DNA of 64,000 bases from Candidatus Krumholzibacteriota bacterium (GCA_034520215.1 JAXHNR010000002.1:532642-596641); one strand, 5' to 3'; shown: positions 42,130 through 51,780, counted from the first letter of the stretch. The notes: a model not told the origin generated them from the letters alone. Numbers and translations: made by a program.

Positions 42130-42917
42130 TGAGTAAGATCGAACCCGTCCATCTGCTTTTTTCGATTCTAGGCGGCGTTGTTCTGCTGTTTATAATAGCT
42201 CCACTCGCGGGTATTTTTGTAAATACTTCCACCGAGGAATTCATCAGTGCCGCCCGTGACGGTGAAGTGACCGGGAGCATCTGGCTTACCCTGTCAGCTT
42301 CGATGGGCGCCACACTTATATTTGCCGCGGGTTCGGTTCCTCTGGCCTATATTCTAGCCCGCAAGGATTTTCCGCTTAAAGGACTTGTCAACTCGATTGT
42401 AGATCTGCCTATAGTTATTCCTCACTCGGCGGCGGGTATCGCTCTGCTCGGTGTTCTTTCAGGCGGCAGTCTCTTCGGCGGAGCCGCCGAGAGAATCGGG
42501 ATAAAATTCATCGGTACTCCGGCCGGCATTATGGCCGGAATGGCTTTTGTGAGCGTACCTTTCCTTATTAATTCCGCGAGGGACGGGTTCGCTGCGGTAC
42601 CCGAGGTCTATGAAAAGGCGGCTATGAATCTTGGCGCTGGCCCCTTTAGAGTTTTTCTGACGATCTCTCTGCCTATAGCGTGGCGTTCTGTTGTATCGGG
42701 ACTGGTATTAATGTGGGCGAGGGGGATGAGTGAATTCGGCGCTGTTATAATTATAGCTTATCATCCTATGATCACCCCTGTTCTTATATATGAGAGATTC
42801 GGGGCCTTCGGCCTGAAATACGCACGTCCTGTATCTGCCGTATTTCTGATAGTCTGTTTTATTTCCTTCATTCTGCTTAGGAGTATTGGCGGCGGGAAGA
42901 ATTATGTTAAGAGTTAG
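42126..42917 (+). CDS. wtpB: Tungstate/molybdate ABC transporter permease
   Basis: 263 residues with about six TM helices and the binding-protein-dependent permease motif EKAAMNLGAGPFRVFLTISLP (EAA loop, contacts the ATPase). Start overlaps the previous stop by 4 bases and its end overlaps the ATPase start by 14 bases, so translation is coupled. Confidence 0.9.
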   Translation: MMSKIEPVHLLFSILGGVVLLFIIAPLAGIFVNTSTEEFISAARDGEVTGSIWLTLSASMGATLIFAAGSVPLAYILARKDFPLKGLVNSIVDLPIVIPHSAAGIALLGVLSGGSLFGGAAERIGIKFIGTPAGIMAGMAFVSVPFLINSARDGFAAVPEVYEKAAMNLGAGPFRVFLTISLPIAWRSVVSGLVLMWARGMSEFGAVIIIAYHPMITPVLIYERFGAFGLKYARPVSAVFLIVCFISFILLRSIGGGKNYVKS

Positions 42918-43965
42918 TGATCTGTCGAAAAGTATCGGTGAATTTAATTTAAGAGATGTTTCTTTTGAAGCGGCTCCGGGCGAATATTTTGTTCTTCTCG
43001 GCGCCAGCGGTGTGGGAAAGTCGGTACTTCTTGAGATAATCGCGGGGATATACCTCCCTGACACCGGAAGGATTAAACTCGAAGGATTGGATATAACATC
43101 TCTGAAGATACAGAAAAGAGATGTCGGAATAGTTTTTCAGGATGGCGCGCTGTTTCCTAATCTTACCGTGGAGGAGAATGTGTCATACGGATTGAAATGC
43201 CTGGGGAAAAACAGCAGAGAGATAAAAAGTACGGTAAATGATCTGGCTGAGGAGTTGGGGTTTTCATCATTGATGCCGAGGAATCCGGCGACACTCTCAG
43301 GCGGAGAGACGCAGAGAGTCGCGCTTGCAAGAGCTCTCGCCAGAACCCCCCGTTGTCTTCTTCTCGATGAACCCCTTTCATCTCTGGACAGAGGGGCCAG
43401 GTCCGAAATAAGATCTCTTCTCAGGAACCTCAAGAGGAGGGGGATGACGGTAGTTCACGTAACTCACGATTATGAAGAAGCGTTATCGCTGGCTGACACG
43501 GTGGGTATTATGGAAGAAGGTACCATTGTTCAGACCGGCAGTCCGGATAATGTCTTTACAAATCCCGCTTCAGGCTTTGTCGCTGATTTTGTGGGTATCA
43601 GAAATTTTTTCCGCGGAAGACTTACCGGAGCAACTTCGAAGGATGAGCAAGTCTCGGAATTTATATCTGACGGAATAACTTTCAATGTTCTGACAGATAG
43701 GGAGCCCGGAAAAGGGAATATTGTAATCAGAAGCGAGGATTTAACACTCTCTTCGAGACCGGGTTCAACAAGCGCCATGAACACTTTTCGAGGCAGGGTA
43801 GTTGATCTTTTTCCCGTCAGGCTGGGGATTGAAGTGATAATTGATGTGGGAGTCGAACTGGCGGCCCTCGTAACCAGAGGGTCGGCGGAAAGAATGCGAG
43901 TCGAGAGGGGAAGAGAGCTTTTTGTCAGCGTCAAAGCGAGCGCGGTGAAGTTTATCAGGATTTGA
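42904..43965 (+). CDS. wtpC: Tungstate/molybdate ABC transporter ATPase
   Basis: 353 residues from ATG 42904 with GGCGGGAAG upstream. Walker A LGASGVGKS, Q-loop VFQDGALFP, signature LSGGETQR, Walker B CLLLDEPLSSLD, switch His VVHVTHDYEEA. The C-terminal ~70 residues form a TOBE-like oxyanion-binding domain that can feedback-inhibit transport (NTFRGRVVDLFPVRLGIEV). Confidence 0.9.
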   Translation: MLRVSDLSKSIGEFNLRDVSFEAAPGEYFVLLGASGVGKSVLLEIIAGIYLPDTGRIKLEGLDITSLKIQKRDVGIVFQDGALFPNLTVEENVSYGLKCLGKNSREIKSTVNDLAEELGFSSLMPRNPATLSGGETQRVALARALARTPRCLLLDEPLSSLDRGARSEIRSLLRNLKRRGMTVVHVTHDYEEALSLADTVGIMEEGTIVQTGSPDNVFTNPASGFVADFVGIRNFFRGRLTGATSKDEQVSEFISDGITFNVLTDREPGKGNIVIRSEDLTLSSRPGSTSAMNTFRGRVVDLFPVRLGIEVIIDVGVELAALVTRGSAERMRVERGRELFVSVKASAVKFIRI

Positions 43966-43987
43966 CTTGCGGGTTGAGAGTGTGAGT

Positions 43988-44368
43988 ATGAATGAATTGA
44001 ATGTGAAACCCGGAATGAGGCTTTTTCTTCAGAGTAAGGATGGAAAAGGACTGATTGGCGACGGGAGGTTCAAGCTCCTGAAAGAAGTCAGAGACACTGG
44101 ATCAATTATGAAGGCCGCGGAATCACTGGGCAGGGGTTACAGAAAAGCATGGGAGGATATAAGGAAAGTAGAGGAAGGGTTCGGCCGCGAAGTAGTGGTC
44201 AAGAACAGGGGGGGCAGTGAAGGCGGTTCAACTCATCTTACGGAATTTGGATTAAGATTGATTGAAGCCTGGGAAGAATACAGAAAGGATATTTCATTAT
44301 ATCTCGAGGATTCATTCAGGCGTAATATAAAAGGGCTTATCAGAAAAGGAGGAAAAAATGGGCAGTGA
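43988..44368 (+). CDS. ModE-like molybdate/tungstate-responsive regulator (HTH domain)
   Basis: About 126 residues. LysR-type winged HTH of ModE: FKLLKEVRDTGSIMKAAESLGRGYRKAWEDI, then REVVVKNRGGSEGGSTHLTEFG. It lacks the two molybdate-binding (TOBE) domains of E. coli ModE; short forms exist in many bacteria. It may act on the box at 41035-41058. TTG at 43967 is an alternative start. Confidence 0.85.
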   Translation: MNELNVKPGMRLFLQSKDGKGLIGDGRFKLLKEVRDTGSIMKAAESLGRGYRKAWEDIRKVEEGFGREVVVKNRGGSEGGSTHLTEFGLRLIEAWEEYRKDISLYLEDSFRRNIKGLIRKGGKNGQ

Positions 44369-44546
44369 AGAGATAGACAGAGCTGTTATTGAAGCTTCTT
44401 TTGATATTGAAGGAAAGAAGAAGATAAAATGCGCAGCGGCGCTTGATCTGGCTGAAAAACACAAGGTCAGCCCCCGCGAAATAGGAAAGAGCTGTAATAG
44501 AACGGGGGTTAAGATTACAGAGTGTCAGCTGGGACTTTTTAAATGA
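44358..44546 (+). CDS. Small conserved protein with CQLGLF motif in the Moco operon
   Basis: 62 residues, ATG after AAAGGAGG, overlapping the ModE-like gene by 11 bases. Helical, with KIKCAAALDLAEKHKVSPREIG (HTH-like) and ending KITECQLGLFK. Two Cys (C25 in KIKCAA, C57) could bind metal. Proteins with this end occur near Mo/W cofactor genes; no function is known to me. Spacing and ribosome site make it a real gene. Confidence 0.7.
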   Translation: MGSEEIDRAVIEASFDIEGKKKIKCAAALDLAEKHKVSPREIGKSCNRTGVKITECQLGLFK

Positions 44547-44613
44547 TAAGAAATAAGAAGAGGGGAAAACCAAGGTTTCTCGGCTTGGGAAAAGAGTATG
44601 GAGAAATAACACG

Positions 44614-45051
44614 ATGAGGACTGTAGTAATTTCAGGAGCCAGTTCCAATGTGGGCAAAACAACCCTCGCGCGCAAGATCGCGTCCATTCTGCCCGGAGCT
44701 GTGTTTATAAAAATAGGTCACGGAACGGAAAAGAATGGCGTTGATAATGTCTATTATCACATTGGAATTTCCTTTGAGAGAATAAGGCGGGAAAACAGAA
44801 ACGCCTCATTTCTTGTAATTGAGAGCAATACTATTCTTAAAGAAATGACTCCCGATTGTGTTATCTATCTTCCCGGAGAAAATCCCAAACCCTCCGCCGC
44901 CGCCGCTCGGGAAAGCGCGGATATTATAAGAGGTGAAAAAGTTGATTTTGAAACCGCGAGACGCCTAAAGAAAGATCTTGCTGTTTCCGAAACTGTCTTG
45001 ATTGATATTATAAAAGCTTCCGAAGCCTTGTTCTGTGAACGGGATGATTAA
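44614..45051 (+). CDS. MobB-like P-loop NTPase of the cofactor operon
   Basis: 145 residues. P-loop VISGASSNVGKTTLA at the start, then a MobB-like small GTPase fold (NASFLVIESNTILKEM). MobB assists attachment of GMP to molybdopterin, but here no MobA is present, so it may instead serve cofactor insertion. Stop overlaps an ATG of the next gene. Confidence 0.7.
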   Translation: MRTVVISGASSNVGKTTLARKIASILPGAVFIKIGHGTEKNGVDNVYYHIGISFERIRRENRNASFLVIESNTILKEMTPDCVIYLPGENPKPSAAAARESADIIRGEKVDFETARRLKKDLAVSETVLIDIIKASEALFCERDD

Positions 45052-45065
45052 TGAAAGGAAATAAT

Positions 45066-46247
45066 ATGGAAATGATATCCTTTGAAAAGGCTTTTCAGTT
45101 AATGATGAATAGCGCGAAACTTCTTGGAAAAGAAACTGTTTCGCTGAATGAAGCTTCGGGCAGGGTTCTATTCGAGGATATCAGATCGGATGTTGATATG
45201 CCACCGTTTAACAAATCCGCTATGGACGGGTACGCGTGCAGGTCCGCGGATATTTACAGCCCCCTTGAGGTTATTGAAACGATTCCCGCGGGGAAAGCTC
45301 CGGAGAAGGATATCGGAGAGGGGGAGTGTTCAGAAATAATGACTGGAGCGGTTGTGCCTGAAGGCGCCGACCGGGTTGTTATGGTTGAGCATACAGAGGT
45401 TGCCGGAGGAAGAGTTGTAGTAAAGATCAAAGGTGGAGGGAAGAATATCTGCTACAGGGCGGAAGATGTCGCGAAAGGTGATATTGTGCTCAAAAAGGGG
45501 ACTGTGATTGGAGCTTCCGAGATTGCGGTTCTTGCGGCGGTGGGCTGCGTTGAGGTTCCTGTTTCGAAAACCCCGGTTTTAGGGATTATAGCGACAGGAA
45601 GTGAACTCGTCGAACCGTCCAGTGAACCGGGACGGGCGAAGATTAGAAACAGCAACAGTTATCAACTTGCCGCTCAGTCGAGAAACGCCGGATTTGAACC
45701 GCGCTATTTTGGTATCACAGAGGACACACCGGAAGCTATCGGCGATACTATAGACCGTTATCGAGGCAGCGTTGATCTCTTTCTGCTTTCAGGGGGTGTG
45801 TCGATGGGCGAATTCGATTTTGTCCCGGGTGTTCTAAAAGACAGGGGTTTTAAACTGCTCTTTGAAAAGGTGGCGGTCAAGCCAGGCAAACCGACTGTTT
45901 TTGGAAAAAGCAAGGATGATTTCGTTTTCGGTCTTCCCGGGAACCCGGTTTCGACATTTGTTATATTTGAATTGTTCGTTAAACCTTTCTGTTTTGCTCT
46001 AGAGGGGGCTAAGTGGGAACCTCGGCGCGTGAGCGCCCGGTTAAAAGATAAGATTGAGCGCCGGAAAACAGGCCGTATTTCACATATTCCCGTAAAGCTG
46101 ACTGGAAGTGGTAAGGTTGAAATTGTTGAATATCACGGATCAGCTCATATTCACGCCTATACGGCGGCTGATGGTTTTATAGCCGTTCCCGCGGGTACCG
46201 GGAAAATAGAGGCCGGCGAAACAATAGAGGTTACATTGATAAATTAA
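45066..46247 (+). CDS. moeA: Molybdopterin molybdenumtransferase MoeA
   Basis: About 393 residues from ATG 45066 (AAAGGAAATAAT before it). DMPPFNKSAMDGYACRS, GECSEIMTGAVVPEGADRVV, LGIIATGSELVE, LLSGGVSMGEFDFVPG and KPGKPTVFG are MoeA signatures. MoeA inserts Mo or W into adenylated molybdopterin. Some W-users carry separate MoeA paralogues; only one is seen here. Confidence 0.93.
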   Translation: MEMISFEKAFQLMMNSAKLLGKETVSLNEASGRVLFEDIRSDVDMPPFNKSAMDGYACRSADIYSPLEVIETIPAGKAPEKDIGEGECSEIMTGAVVPEGADRVVMVEHTEVAGGRVVVKIKGGGKNICYRAEDVAKGDIVLKKGTVIGASEIAVLAAVGCVEVPVSKTPVLGIIATGSELVEPSSEPGRAKIRNSNSYQLAAQSRNAGFEPRYFGITEDTPEAIGDTIDRYRGSVDLFLLSGGVSMGEFDFVPGVLKDRGFKLLFEKVAVKPGKPTVFGKSKDDFVFGLPGNPVSTFVIFELFVKPFCFALEGAKWEPRRVSARLKDKIERRKTGRISHIPVKLTGSGKVEIVEYHGSAHIHAYTAADGFIAVPAGTGKIEAGETIEVTLIN

Positions 46248-46259
46248 TGGAGATTCAGA

Positions 46260-47075
46260 ATGCTCAGGGACAATTTCGGAAGAAAGATCGACTACCTTAG
46301 GATCTCAGTGACGGATAAATGCAATTACAGGTGTGTGTACTGTATGCCCGAGGAAGGTGTTAAGCTGAAGAGGCACGAGGAGATACTGTCTTTTGAGAAG
46401 ATAACAAGGATTGCCGGGTGCGCGGCCCGTCTAGGTATAGTGAAAATAAGACTCACGGGCGGAGAACCGCTTGTACGAAAAGATGTTGAAAAGCTTGTAG
46501 CCATGCTTGCTCATTGTGAAGGGATCGATGAACTCGTAATGACAAGCAATGGTTCTCTGCTTTCAGAGGAAAAGGCTTTGGATTTAAAAAGAGCTGGATT
46601 GTCCAGAATTAATATATCCTTAGACACTCTCGACGGCGATGAATTCAAGAAAATAACAAGAAGAGGCAATATAGAAGACGTTCTTTCCGGAATAGAAGCC
46701 GCGAGAAGCGCCGGGCTGGATCCTGTTAAGATAAATATGGTGATATTCGAGGATACTTCGCACGATGATATTAAGGCAATGCGTTCTTTCTGCCAGAGAA
46801 AGGGATTAAAGCTTCAGACGATAAAACAATTTTCACTTTATAACAGAGAGGGAAAAATCAGCTTTCCCTTTGTCTTTGACAGGCCGCAGCCCTGCAGTTT
46901 ATGCAATAAAATAAGACTTACAGCGGACGGGTTATTAAAACCCTGTCTTTTGTCAAATTCTGAAATCAGAGTTGATTGGAACGATATAGAGAAAAGCCTG
47001 AAAAGGGCTGTAAGAGAAAAACCTCAGAGAGGCACCGTATGTGATAACAGAATGATGTCGCAGATAGGAGGATGA
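46260..47075 (+). CDS. moaA: GTP 3',8-cyclase MoaA, short form
   Basis: 271 residues. N-terminal radical SAM cluster CNYRCVYC, RLTGGEPLVRKD, and C-terminal cluster CSLCNKIRLTADGLLKPC (CX2CX13C), ending in the required GlyGly (MSQIGG). Roughly 50 residues shorter than typical MoaA, with the gap between KLQTIKQFSLYN and the C-terminal cluster. First enzyme of pterin synthesis, with MoaC. Confidence 0.9.
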   Translation: MLRDNFGRKIDYLRISVTDKCNYRCVYCMPEEGVKLKRHEEILSFEKITRIAGCAARLGIVKIRLTGGEPLVRKDVEKLVAMLAHCEGIDELVMTSNGSLLSEEKALDLKRAGLSRINISLDTLDGDEFKKITRRGNIEDVLSGIEAARSAGLDPVKINMVIFEDTSHDDIKAMRSFCQRKGLKLQTIKQFSLYNREGKISFPFVFDRPQPCSLCNKIRLTADGLLKPCLLSNSEIRVDWNDIEKSLKRAVREKPQRGTVCDNRMMSQIGG

Positions 47076-47167
47076 TATTTGCCGGCTTTGAAAAGTTTCT
47101 GAATTTGTCTTCCTTCTGTAAACGGCGGTTTTTTCAGGGCACCAAGTTATTAAGAGAGGAAACGAGA

Positions 47168-47623
47168 ATGGATTTTACTCACATTGATTCAGAGGGGAAA
47201 GCGAGAATGGTTGATATCTCCGGCAAACCGGTCCAGAAGAGAACCGCTGCTGCTTCAGGAGTTATAGTTGCCGGCAGTAAGGTTCTGGACTTATTAAAGG
47301 CGGGGTCTTTGAAGAAGGGGGATCCTCTCTCAGCCGCGCGAATCGCGGGAATTACGGCCGCCAAGAAAACCGGCGATCTTATCCCGCTTTGTCATCCTCT
47401 GCCTCTTGAAAATGTGGATGTTGATTTTGAGGTCGGAAATGACAGGGTCGTAATCAAAGCTACCGCGGTAACAACCGCGAAAACGGGGGTGGAGATGGAG
47501 GCGCTTACGGCTGTCACTGCCGCCGCGCTGACGATTTATGATATGTGTAAGGCTGTAAGTAAGGATATGGTTATCGGCGAAATTAAACTCATAAGTAAAA
47601 GGAAGGAAGAGCCGGATGAGTGA
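47168..47623 (+). CDS. moaC: Cyclic pyranopterin monophosphate synthase MoaC
   Basis: About 151 residues from ATG 47168 (AGAGGAAACGAG before it); the 32 upstream codons to 47072 do not belong to the family. FTHIDSEGKARMVDIS, KTGDLIPLCHPLPLENV, GVEMEALTAVTAAALTIYDM and KDMVIGEIKL match MoaC throughout. Converts the MoaA product to cPMP. Confidence 0.94.
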   Translation: MDFTHIDSEGKARMVDISGKPVQKRTAAASGVIVAGSKVLDLLKAGSLKKGDPLSAARIAGITAAKKTGDLIPLCHPLPLENVDVDFEVGNDRVVIKATAVTTAKTGVEMEALTAVTAAALTIYDMCKAVSKDMVIGEIKLISKRKEEPDE

Positions 47624-48056
47624 AGGAAGATTCAAGGTTGTGTCCGTTAATATTTCCCCCGGCAGGGGAACGGGGAAAAGGCCGGTTGGAAGAATCGTTC
47701 TTAAAAGTGAATATGGTATTGTCGGTGATGCTCACGCGGGGAGTTCGCGAAAACAGGTGTCATTTTTAGCTATGGAGGACATTGACAGAAAGAAAGAGGA
47801 ATTTTCAGGATTGAACCCCGGTGATTTTGCCGAGAATATTACTACTGAGGGGATTGACCTTCTATCCTTTCCCGTTGGAGCGAGATTTAATATTGACGAA
47901 GTAGAATTTGAGGTCACACAGATAGGAAAACCCGGGAAAGGGCACACCATTAAGGGATTAAGAACTGAGCCTCTTCTTGTAAAGAGAGGATTATTCGCCA
48001 GGGTGATCAAGGGGGGTGTTATTACGGATGAAAGTATTGGTTCTTACGATATCTGA
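47616..48056 (+). CDS. MOSC-domain protein
   Basis: 146 residues. MOSC fold with IVGDAHAGSSRKQVSFLA and LNPGDFAENITTEGIDLLS; GxFxENI is the Moco-binding signature. Such small MOSC proteins occur in Moco operons, often beside mogA, and may carry or sulfurate the cofactor. The start overlaps moaC by 8 bases and the end overlaps mogA by 29 bases. Confidence 0.85.
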   Translation: MSEGRFKVVSVNISPGRGTGKRPVGRIVLKSEYGIVGDAHAGSSRKQVSFLAMEDIDRKKEEFSGLNPGDFAENITTEGIDLLSFPVGARFNIDEVEFEVTQIGKPGKGHTIKGLRTEPLLVKRGLFARVIKGGVITDESIGSYDI

Positions 48057-48495
48057 CAGGGCTTCAGAGGGTATCTACAGTGACAGATCCGGCCCAGCCG
48101 TAGAAAGCGTCCTTGTGAATAGTATATCAGGGGCTGAAGTAGACAGACAAATAGTACCGGATGAAAAAGTAGAGATCAGAAAAGCCTTGAGTGCTAATCT
48201 TGACAAAGATGTAATTATAACTACAGGCGGGACAGGTATCGGCCCGCGTGATGTTACGCCCGATGTTACGAGCGCCTTCTGTGACAGACTAATCCCCGGC
48301 ATAGCGGAATATTTAAGAATAAAATCCCTTGAAGAAACCTTAAATGCCGTTCTTTCAAGAGGGGTTGCCGGGATCAAAGATAACACGATTATTATTAATC
48401 TTCCGGGATCTGTAAAAGGAGCGAGTTTCTGCGCTGAACTGATCCCGGACATTTTAAAGCATTCGTTAGCTATGCTGCGGGGCGGTGGGCATTAA
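48028..48495 (+). CDS. mogA: Molybdopterin adenylyltransferase MogA/MoaB
   Basis: 155 residues from ATG 48028 inside the MOSC gene (GGGGGG upstream). VLTISDRASEGIYSDRSGP, VIITTGGTGIGPRDVTPD and INLPGSVKGA are diagnostic. It adenylates molybdopterin before metal insertion by MoeA. Last gene of the operon; the convergent arsC-like gene ends 18 bases away. Confidence 0.92.
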   Translation: MKVLVLTISDRASEGIYSDRSGPAVESVLVNSISGAEVDRQIVPDEKVEIRKALSANLDKDVIITTGGTGIGPRDVTPDVTSAFCDRLIPGIAEYLRIKSLEETLNAVLSRGVAGIKDNTIIINLPGSVKGASFCAELIPDILKHSLAMLRGGGH

Positions 48496-48513
48496 ACGAA
48501 GAGGAACTCTGCG

Positions 48514-48978
48514 TTAATTTTTTTCCGGCTTCTCTCCTAAATCCCGGCTGGATATCAGAACTTCGGGCATACTTTCAACAAAAGCTCTGATTTCATCACG
48601 GGCCCTTCTAAACTCCGACATTACATATTCTCTGTCGCCGGAGAGCCCGTAGGGGTCGTCGAAAGGCCTGTGGATCTTTACGGCGTTACACATGCCGGCA
48701 GGGCAGTTTCTTTCGGCATTGGCGCAAAGTGTTATAACGTAGTCAAAATCCGCGCCTATAAATTCATCCATCGACTTGGACCTGTGCCCTGATATATCAA
48801 CGCCTTCTTCGGCCATTACTTCGATCGCCCTTCTGCTCACTCCAATAGGTGTAACCCCCGCGGAGCCAGCTTCTATTATATCCCCTTTGAGGTGATTAGT
48901 CCATCCTTCCGCCATCTGACTTCTGCAGGCGTTACCCGTACATAGATAAAGAATTCTAATTTTTTTATCCTTTTTCAA
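48514..48978 (-). CDS. arsC: Arsenate reductase of the low-molecular-weight phosphatase type
   Basis: 154 residues, TTG start after GGGGGG. P-loop LYLCTGNACRSQMAEG (CX5R, with Asn/Ser) and a second Cys pair in TLCANAERNCPAG form the thiol relay of thioredoxin-coupled ArsC; the usual DP is present in HRPFDDP. No arsenite pump or ArsR regulator is nearby. Could also be a protein-tyrosine-phosphatase-like enzyme. Confidence 0.82.
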   Translation of the reverse strand: MKKDKKIRILYLCTGNACRSQMAEGWTNHLKGDIIEAGSAGVTPIGVSRRAIEVMAEEGVDISGHRSKSMDEFIGADFDYVITLCANAERNCPAGMCNAVKIHRPFDDPYGLSGDREYVMSEFRRARDEIRAFVESMPEVLISSRDLGEKPEKN

Positions 48979-49082
48979 TACTACCCCCCGTCTTTAATCT
49001 TGTAATAATCATTACTTCCTTGCCTGTTATTAAATTGTAACAAATTGAGCTGATTAAATCATCTTTAAAAGAATCAAGGTCA

Positions 49083-49412
49083 CCGGGCAGATTTGGAGTT
49101 CCCTCTGAAAATTCGGCAAGTATTGTAATAACATTGCGAGATACAATTAGTTATCAGGATTGGTAAGTGGAATAGGGCTTTCATTGCTGATGAGTGCGGC
49201 TGATTGATATTTTCAAAACCCTCGCCGAGTGGCGAGCGGGCAAGGATTTCTGGCCCGAAGGGGCAGAAAGAGCGAGCCCGAGGTGGGAGTTGCGATTACC
49301 TCGCCGGGGAAATCGACAACGATTTTGAAAATATCATTCAGCCGCATACTATTATAAATCATCGACTACCTTATAGGTTATAAAAATTGGGGAAACTCCA
49401 GCCGGGCAGATT
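49083..49412 (-). mobile_element. MITE-like structured element, copy 2 (49094-49401) with 11-bp direct repeats
   Basis: Ends are TGGAGTTCCCTC and GGGGAAACTCCAG (terminal inverted repeats). Direct repeats CCGGGCAGATT flank it at 49083-49093 and 49402-49412. Relative to copies 1 and 3 it is inverted; it matches copy 3 at roughly 97% by eye. Inner arms GCGGCTGATTGATATTTTC pair with their complement across a central hairpin TTTCTGGCCCGAAGGGGC. No coding capacity. Confidence 0.85.
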
Positions 49413-49553
49413 AATTGACGGTAAGTTCATAATCGGTTATTCTCTCGATAGTGTTGGGGAGTTATCAGGCGGTGAGATAAAGCGAAAGTCGAAGCAGACC
49501 TGTTAATTCGTCTTATTATGCGAATATCTTCAATGTCTTTTTGGGGGGTAGAG

Positions 49554-51779
49554 ATGAAAAGAATAAACCGCAAATTACTTGTAACCTTAGTAGTTATCGC
49601 GATAGTTGTAATAGCGGCAAGCGTTGCTCTCAGGGTCGTTTTTACTGATGATAAACTGATTTCTATGATTGTGCCCAGGATCGAGAAGAATCTGGGCGCC
49701 GGGGTTGAAGTCGGGGATGTGAAAATTGAATTTCCATTCGGGTTTGGTGTTGAGGTAGAGCGGCTGAGAGTTTCAAAGGAACTTGAAAGTGGTGAAGAAA
49801 TAGGCTTCTACTCTGAAAGCGCGGAAGTAAAGGCTTCTCTTATGTCATTAATCAGAAGAAAACCGAAGCTTACCAAGGTCCGGATTAACAGAGGGGATAT
49901 AACGATCAGTAAGGATCGGGTCAAGATGCTTACTGTAAAGGGGATCTCTTCTGTGATGTCTCTTGTTCCGGAAGATAAATTGTACAAAATCGGCATCGCT
50001 CTCGGCATTGATTCAATTCTGTTAAGATCGGATGAGACTTCAGAGATAAGCTCAGCGGCCGGCCTGAATTATAAAGGTGTGATAGAGACAGATTTTCCCA
50101 TTAGAAAAACTGATGAAGAACTTTTCCCCCGTGCGACCATAAACGGCGTATTTAAAACCGGGAAGCTGATGTTTTCCGGGCAAAAGGTACCCGCTGAATT
50201 TGAAGGGGAGGGTTCTATAAACCTGTCTGGTAACGTTGTTGCAACGGATGATCTGGTGATTAAATCAGGAAAATCTTCATCTGATGTCAGATTCGAGATC
50301 ACTTTTGATAAAGACAGAAAACCTGAGGACCTGAATTTTACGCAGAGTATCAGGATAGATTTGTCTGATCTAAAACCCTTTTTAAGGGAATCATCTATAG
50401 CTCCGGAAGGTACAGTCGCATTGGATTTAAACGGAGATGGTAAGCTAAAGCCTTTAATAAGGGGGTTGAAGGATATTTCCAAAACATCCGGTGAAGGTAA
50501 AAAAGATCAGATATTCAAAGATTTCAAGCTGGAGGGGAAACTGGATATCAATGCCGCATCGATTGGCCCTGCCGTTCTTCCCGCCGATATTTCAGATATA
50601 AATATAGACGCCGGTATTAACAGAGGAAGCGTAAGGGAACTTAAATGCAATTTCAAACTGAACGGGAGACCTTTTTCTCTTGAGGGTTCATTTATAAATA
50701 TTATTCCCGCCGCGCTTGAAGTTGTTTCTATATTCAGCGGTGAAAGCGCTCCGGATCTTTCCCCTGCCGGGGTTAACTCAATATTCAGCGGGATGCGTTC
50801 AGATTCTGAAAATTCAATAGAAATCACAGGTTCATATATTGACTTGGAGGAATTCTTGGGCGATGATTCAGGGCCGGATTCTCAAGGAATGGAAGGATCA
50901 GATAGTGAGAATATGCCTCGAGCCATGATTATCAGGAATCCTGTAACATTAGTTTTTCTGAAAAGTTTAGATTTTTCAGCTCGCGTTGACTCGGTAGTTT
51001 CATCACGCGCCGTTATAACTTCATTGGATATGGCCTGTAAAATCAGAAATGGCAATATAAGTCTCGAGCCGCTTAAGGGAAGGGTCGCGGGCGGCAGCTT
51101 TGAATCGTCGGGAATGATAACCTTAAGGAATCCTGATCAGATAAGAACCGCCATGAATCTAAAAGCCGATGGTATTGAAATAGGACGGATTCTTTCCCGG
51201 TTTTCAAGCTCGAGCAGCCTGGTAAGAGGAAAATTTGATATAAATAGTACGGGAAGGATGAATTATTCACGCCATGCCGATCCGTTAGAATCTCTCCACG
51301 CCCGCTGTTCAATTTATTCAAGTGACGGGTATGTGGATTTCTCAGGTTTTTTTTCTCCGGTAACCGCCGCGGTGCCTTTGGATTTCTCAAAATATGAGAA
51401 ATACCACTATGAAACCTGGAAGGGGGATCTGCTTATTACGGGCGGAAGGGTGATTATAAAGGACTGGAAACTCAGATCGGGAGACGGCGATATTCTGGCC
51501 GGGGGTTCGATAGGCCTGGACGGCACTCTAAGCTGTACAGCCAAGCTGGTTATTCCGCCCGGCGCGCAGAAGAGAATGAAAGATTTGAGCAAATACGGCG
51601 ATCTTGTGGATCTTTTCAAAGATGACAAGGGGAATCTTATATTTGTTTTTGATATCGGCGGCACTGTTAAATCACCGATAGTTAAGCTGGATCAGACAAA
51701 AGTCAGAGATAAAGCGAAGAAGAAAGTCGTCGATGATTTAAAGAAAAAAGCTGTTGAGAAACTTAAAGGCCTCTTCTAG
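49554..51779 (+). CDS. AsmA-like / inner-membrane-anchored lipid-transport family protein
   Basis: 741 residues from ATG 49554 (GGGGGGTAGAG before it). One N-terminal TM helix (LVTLVVIAIVVIAASVAL), then a long periplasmic beta-rich region typical of AsmA/TamB-like proteins: repeats such as RINRGDITI, GVIETDF, GGSFESSGMITL, and a Lys-rich C-terminus (KKKVVDDLKKKAVEKL). This superfamily is thought to help lipid traffic or outer-membrane assembly. The long amphipathic body favours this call over others; exact subfamily uncertain. Confidence 0.78.
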   Translation: MKRINRKLLVTLVVIAIVVIAASVALRVVFTDDKLISMIVPRIEKNLGAGVEVGDVKIEFPFGFGVEVERLRVSKELESGEEIGFYSESAEVKASLMSLIRRKPKLTKVRINRGDITISKDRVKMLTVKGISSVMSLVPEDKLYKIGIALGIDSILLRSDETSEISSAAGLNYKGVIETDFPIRKTDEELFPRATINGVFKTGKLMFSGQKVPAEFEGEGSINLSGNVVATDDLVIKSGKSSSDVRFEITFDKDRKPEDLNFTQSIRIDLSDLKPFLRESSIAPEGTVALDLNGDGKLKPLIRGLKDISKTSGEGKKDQIFKDFKLEGKLDINAASIGPAVLPADISDINIDAGINRGSVRELKCNFKLNGRPFSLEGSFINIIPAALEVVSIFSGESAPDLSPAGVNSIFSGMRSDSENSIEITGSYIDLEEFLGDDSGPDSQGMEGSDSENMPRAMIIRNPVTLVFLKSLDFSARVDSVVSSRAVITSLDMACKIRNGNISLEPLKGRVAGGSFESSGMITLRNPDQIRTAMNLKADGIEIGRILSRFSSSSSLVRGKFDINSTGRMNYSRHADPLESLHARCSIYSSDGYVDFSGFFSPVTAAVPLDFSKYEKYHYETWKGDLLITGGRVIIKDWKLRSGDGDILAGGSIGLDGTLSCTAKLVIPPGAQKRMKDLSKYGDLVDLFKDDKGNLIFVFDIGGTVKSPIVKLDQTKVRDKAKKKVVDDLKKKAVEKLKGLF

Positions 51780-51780
51780 A

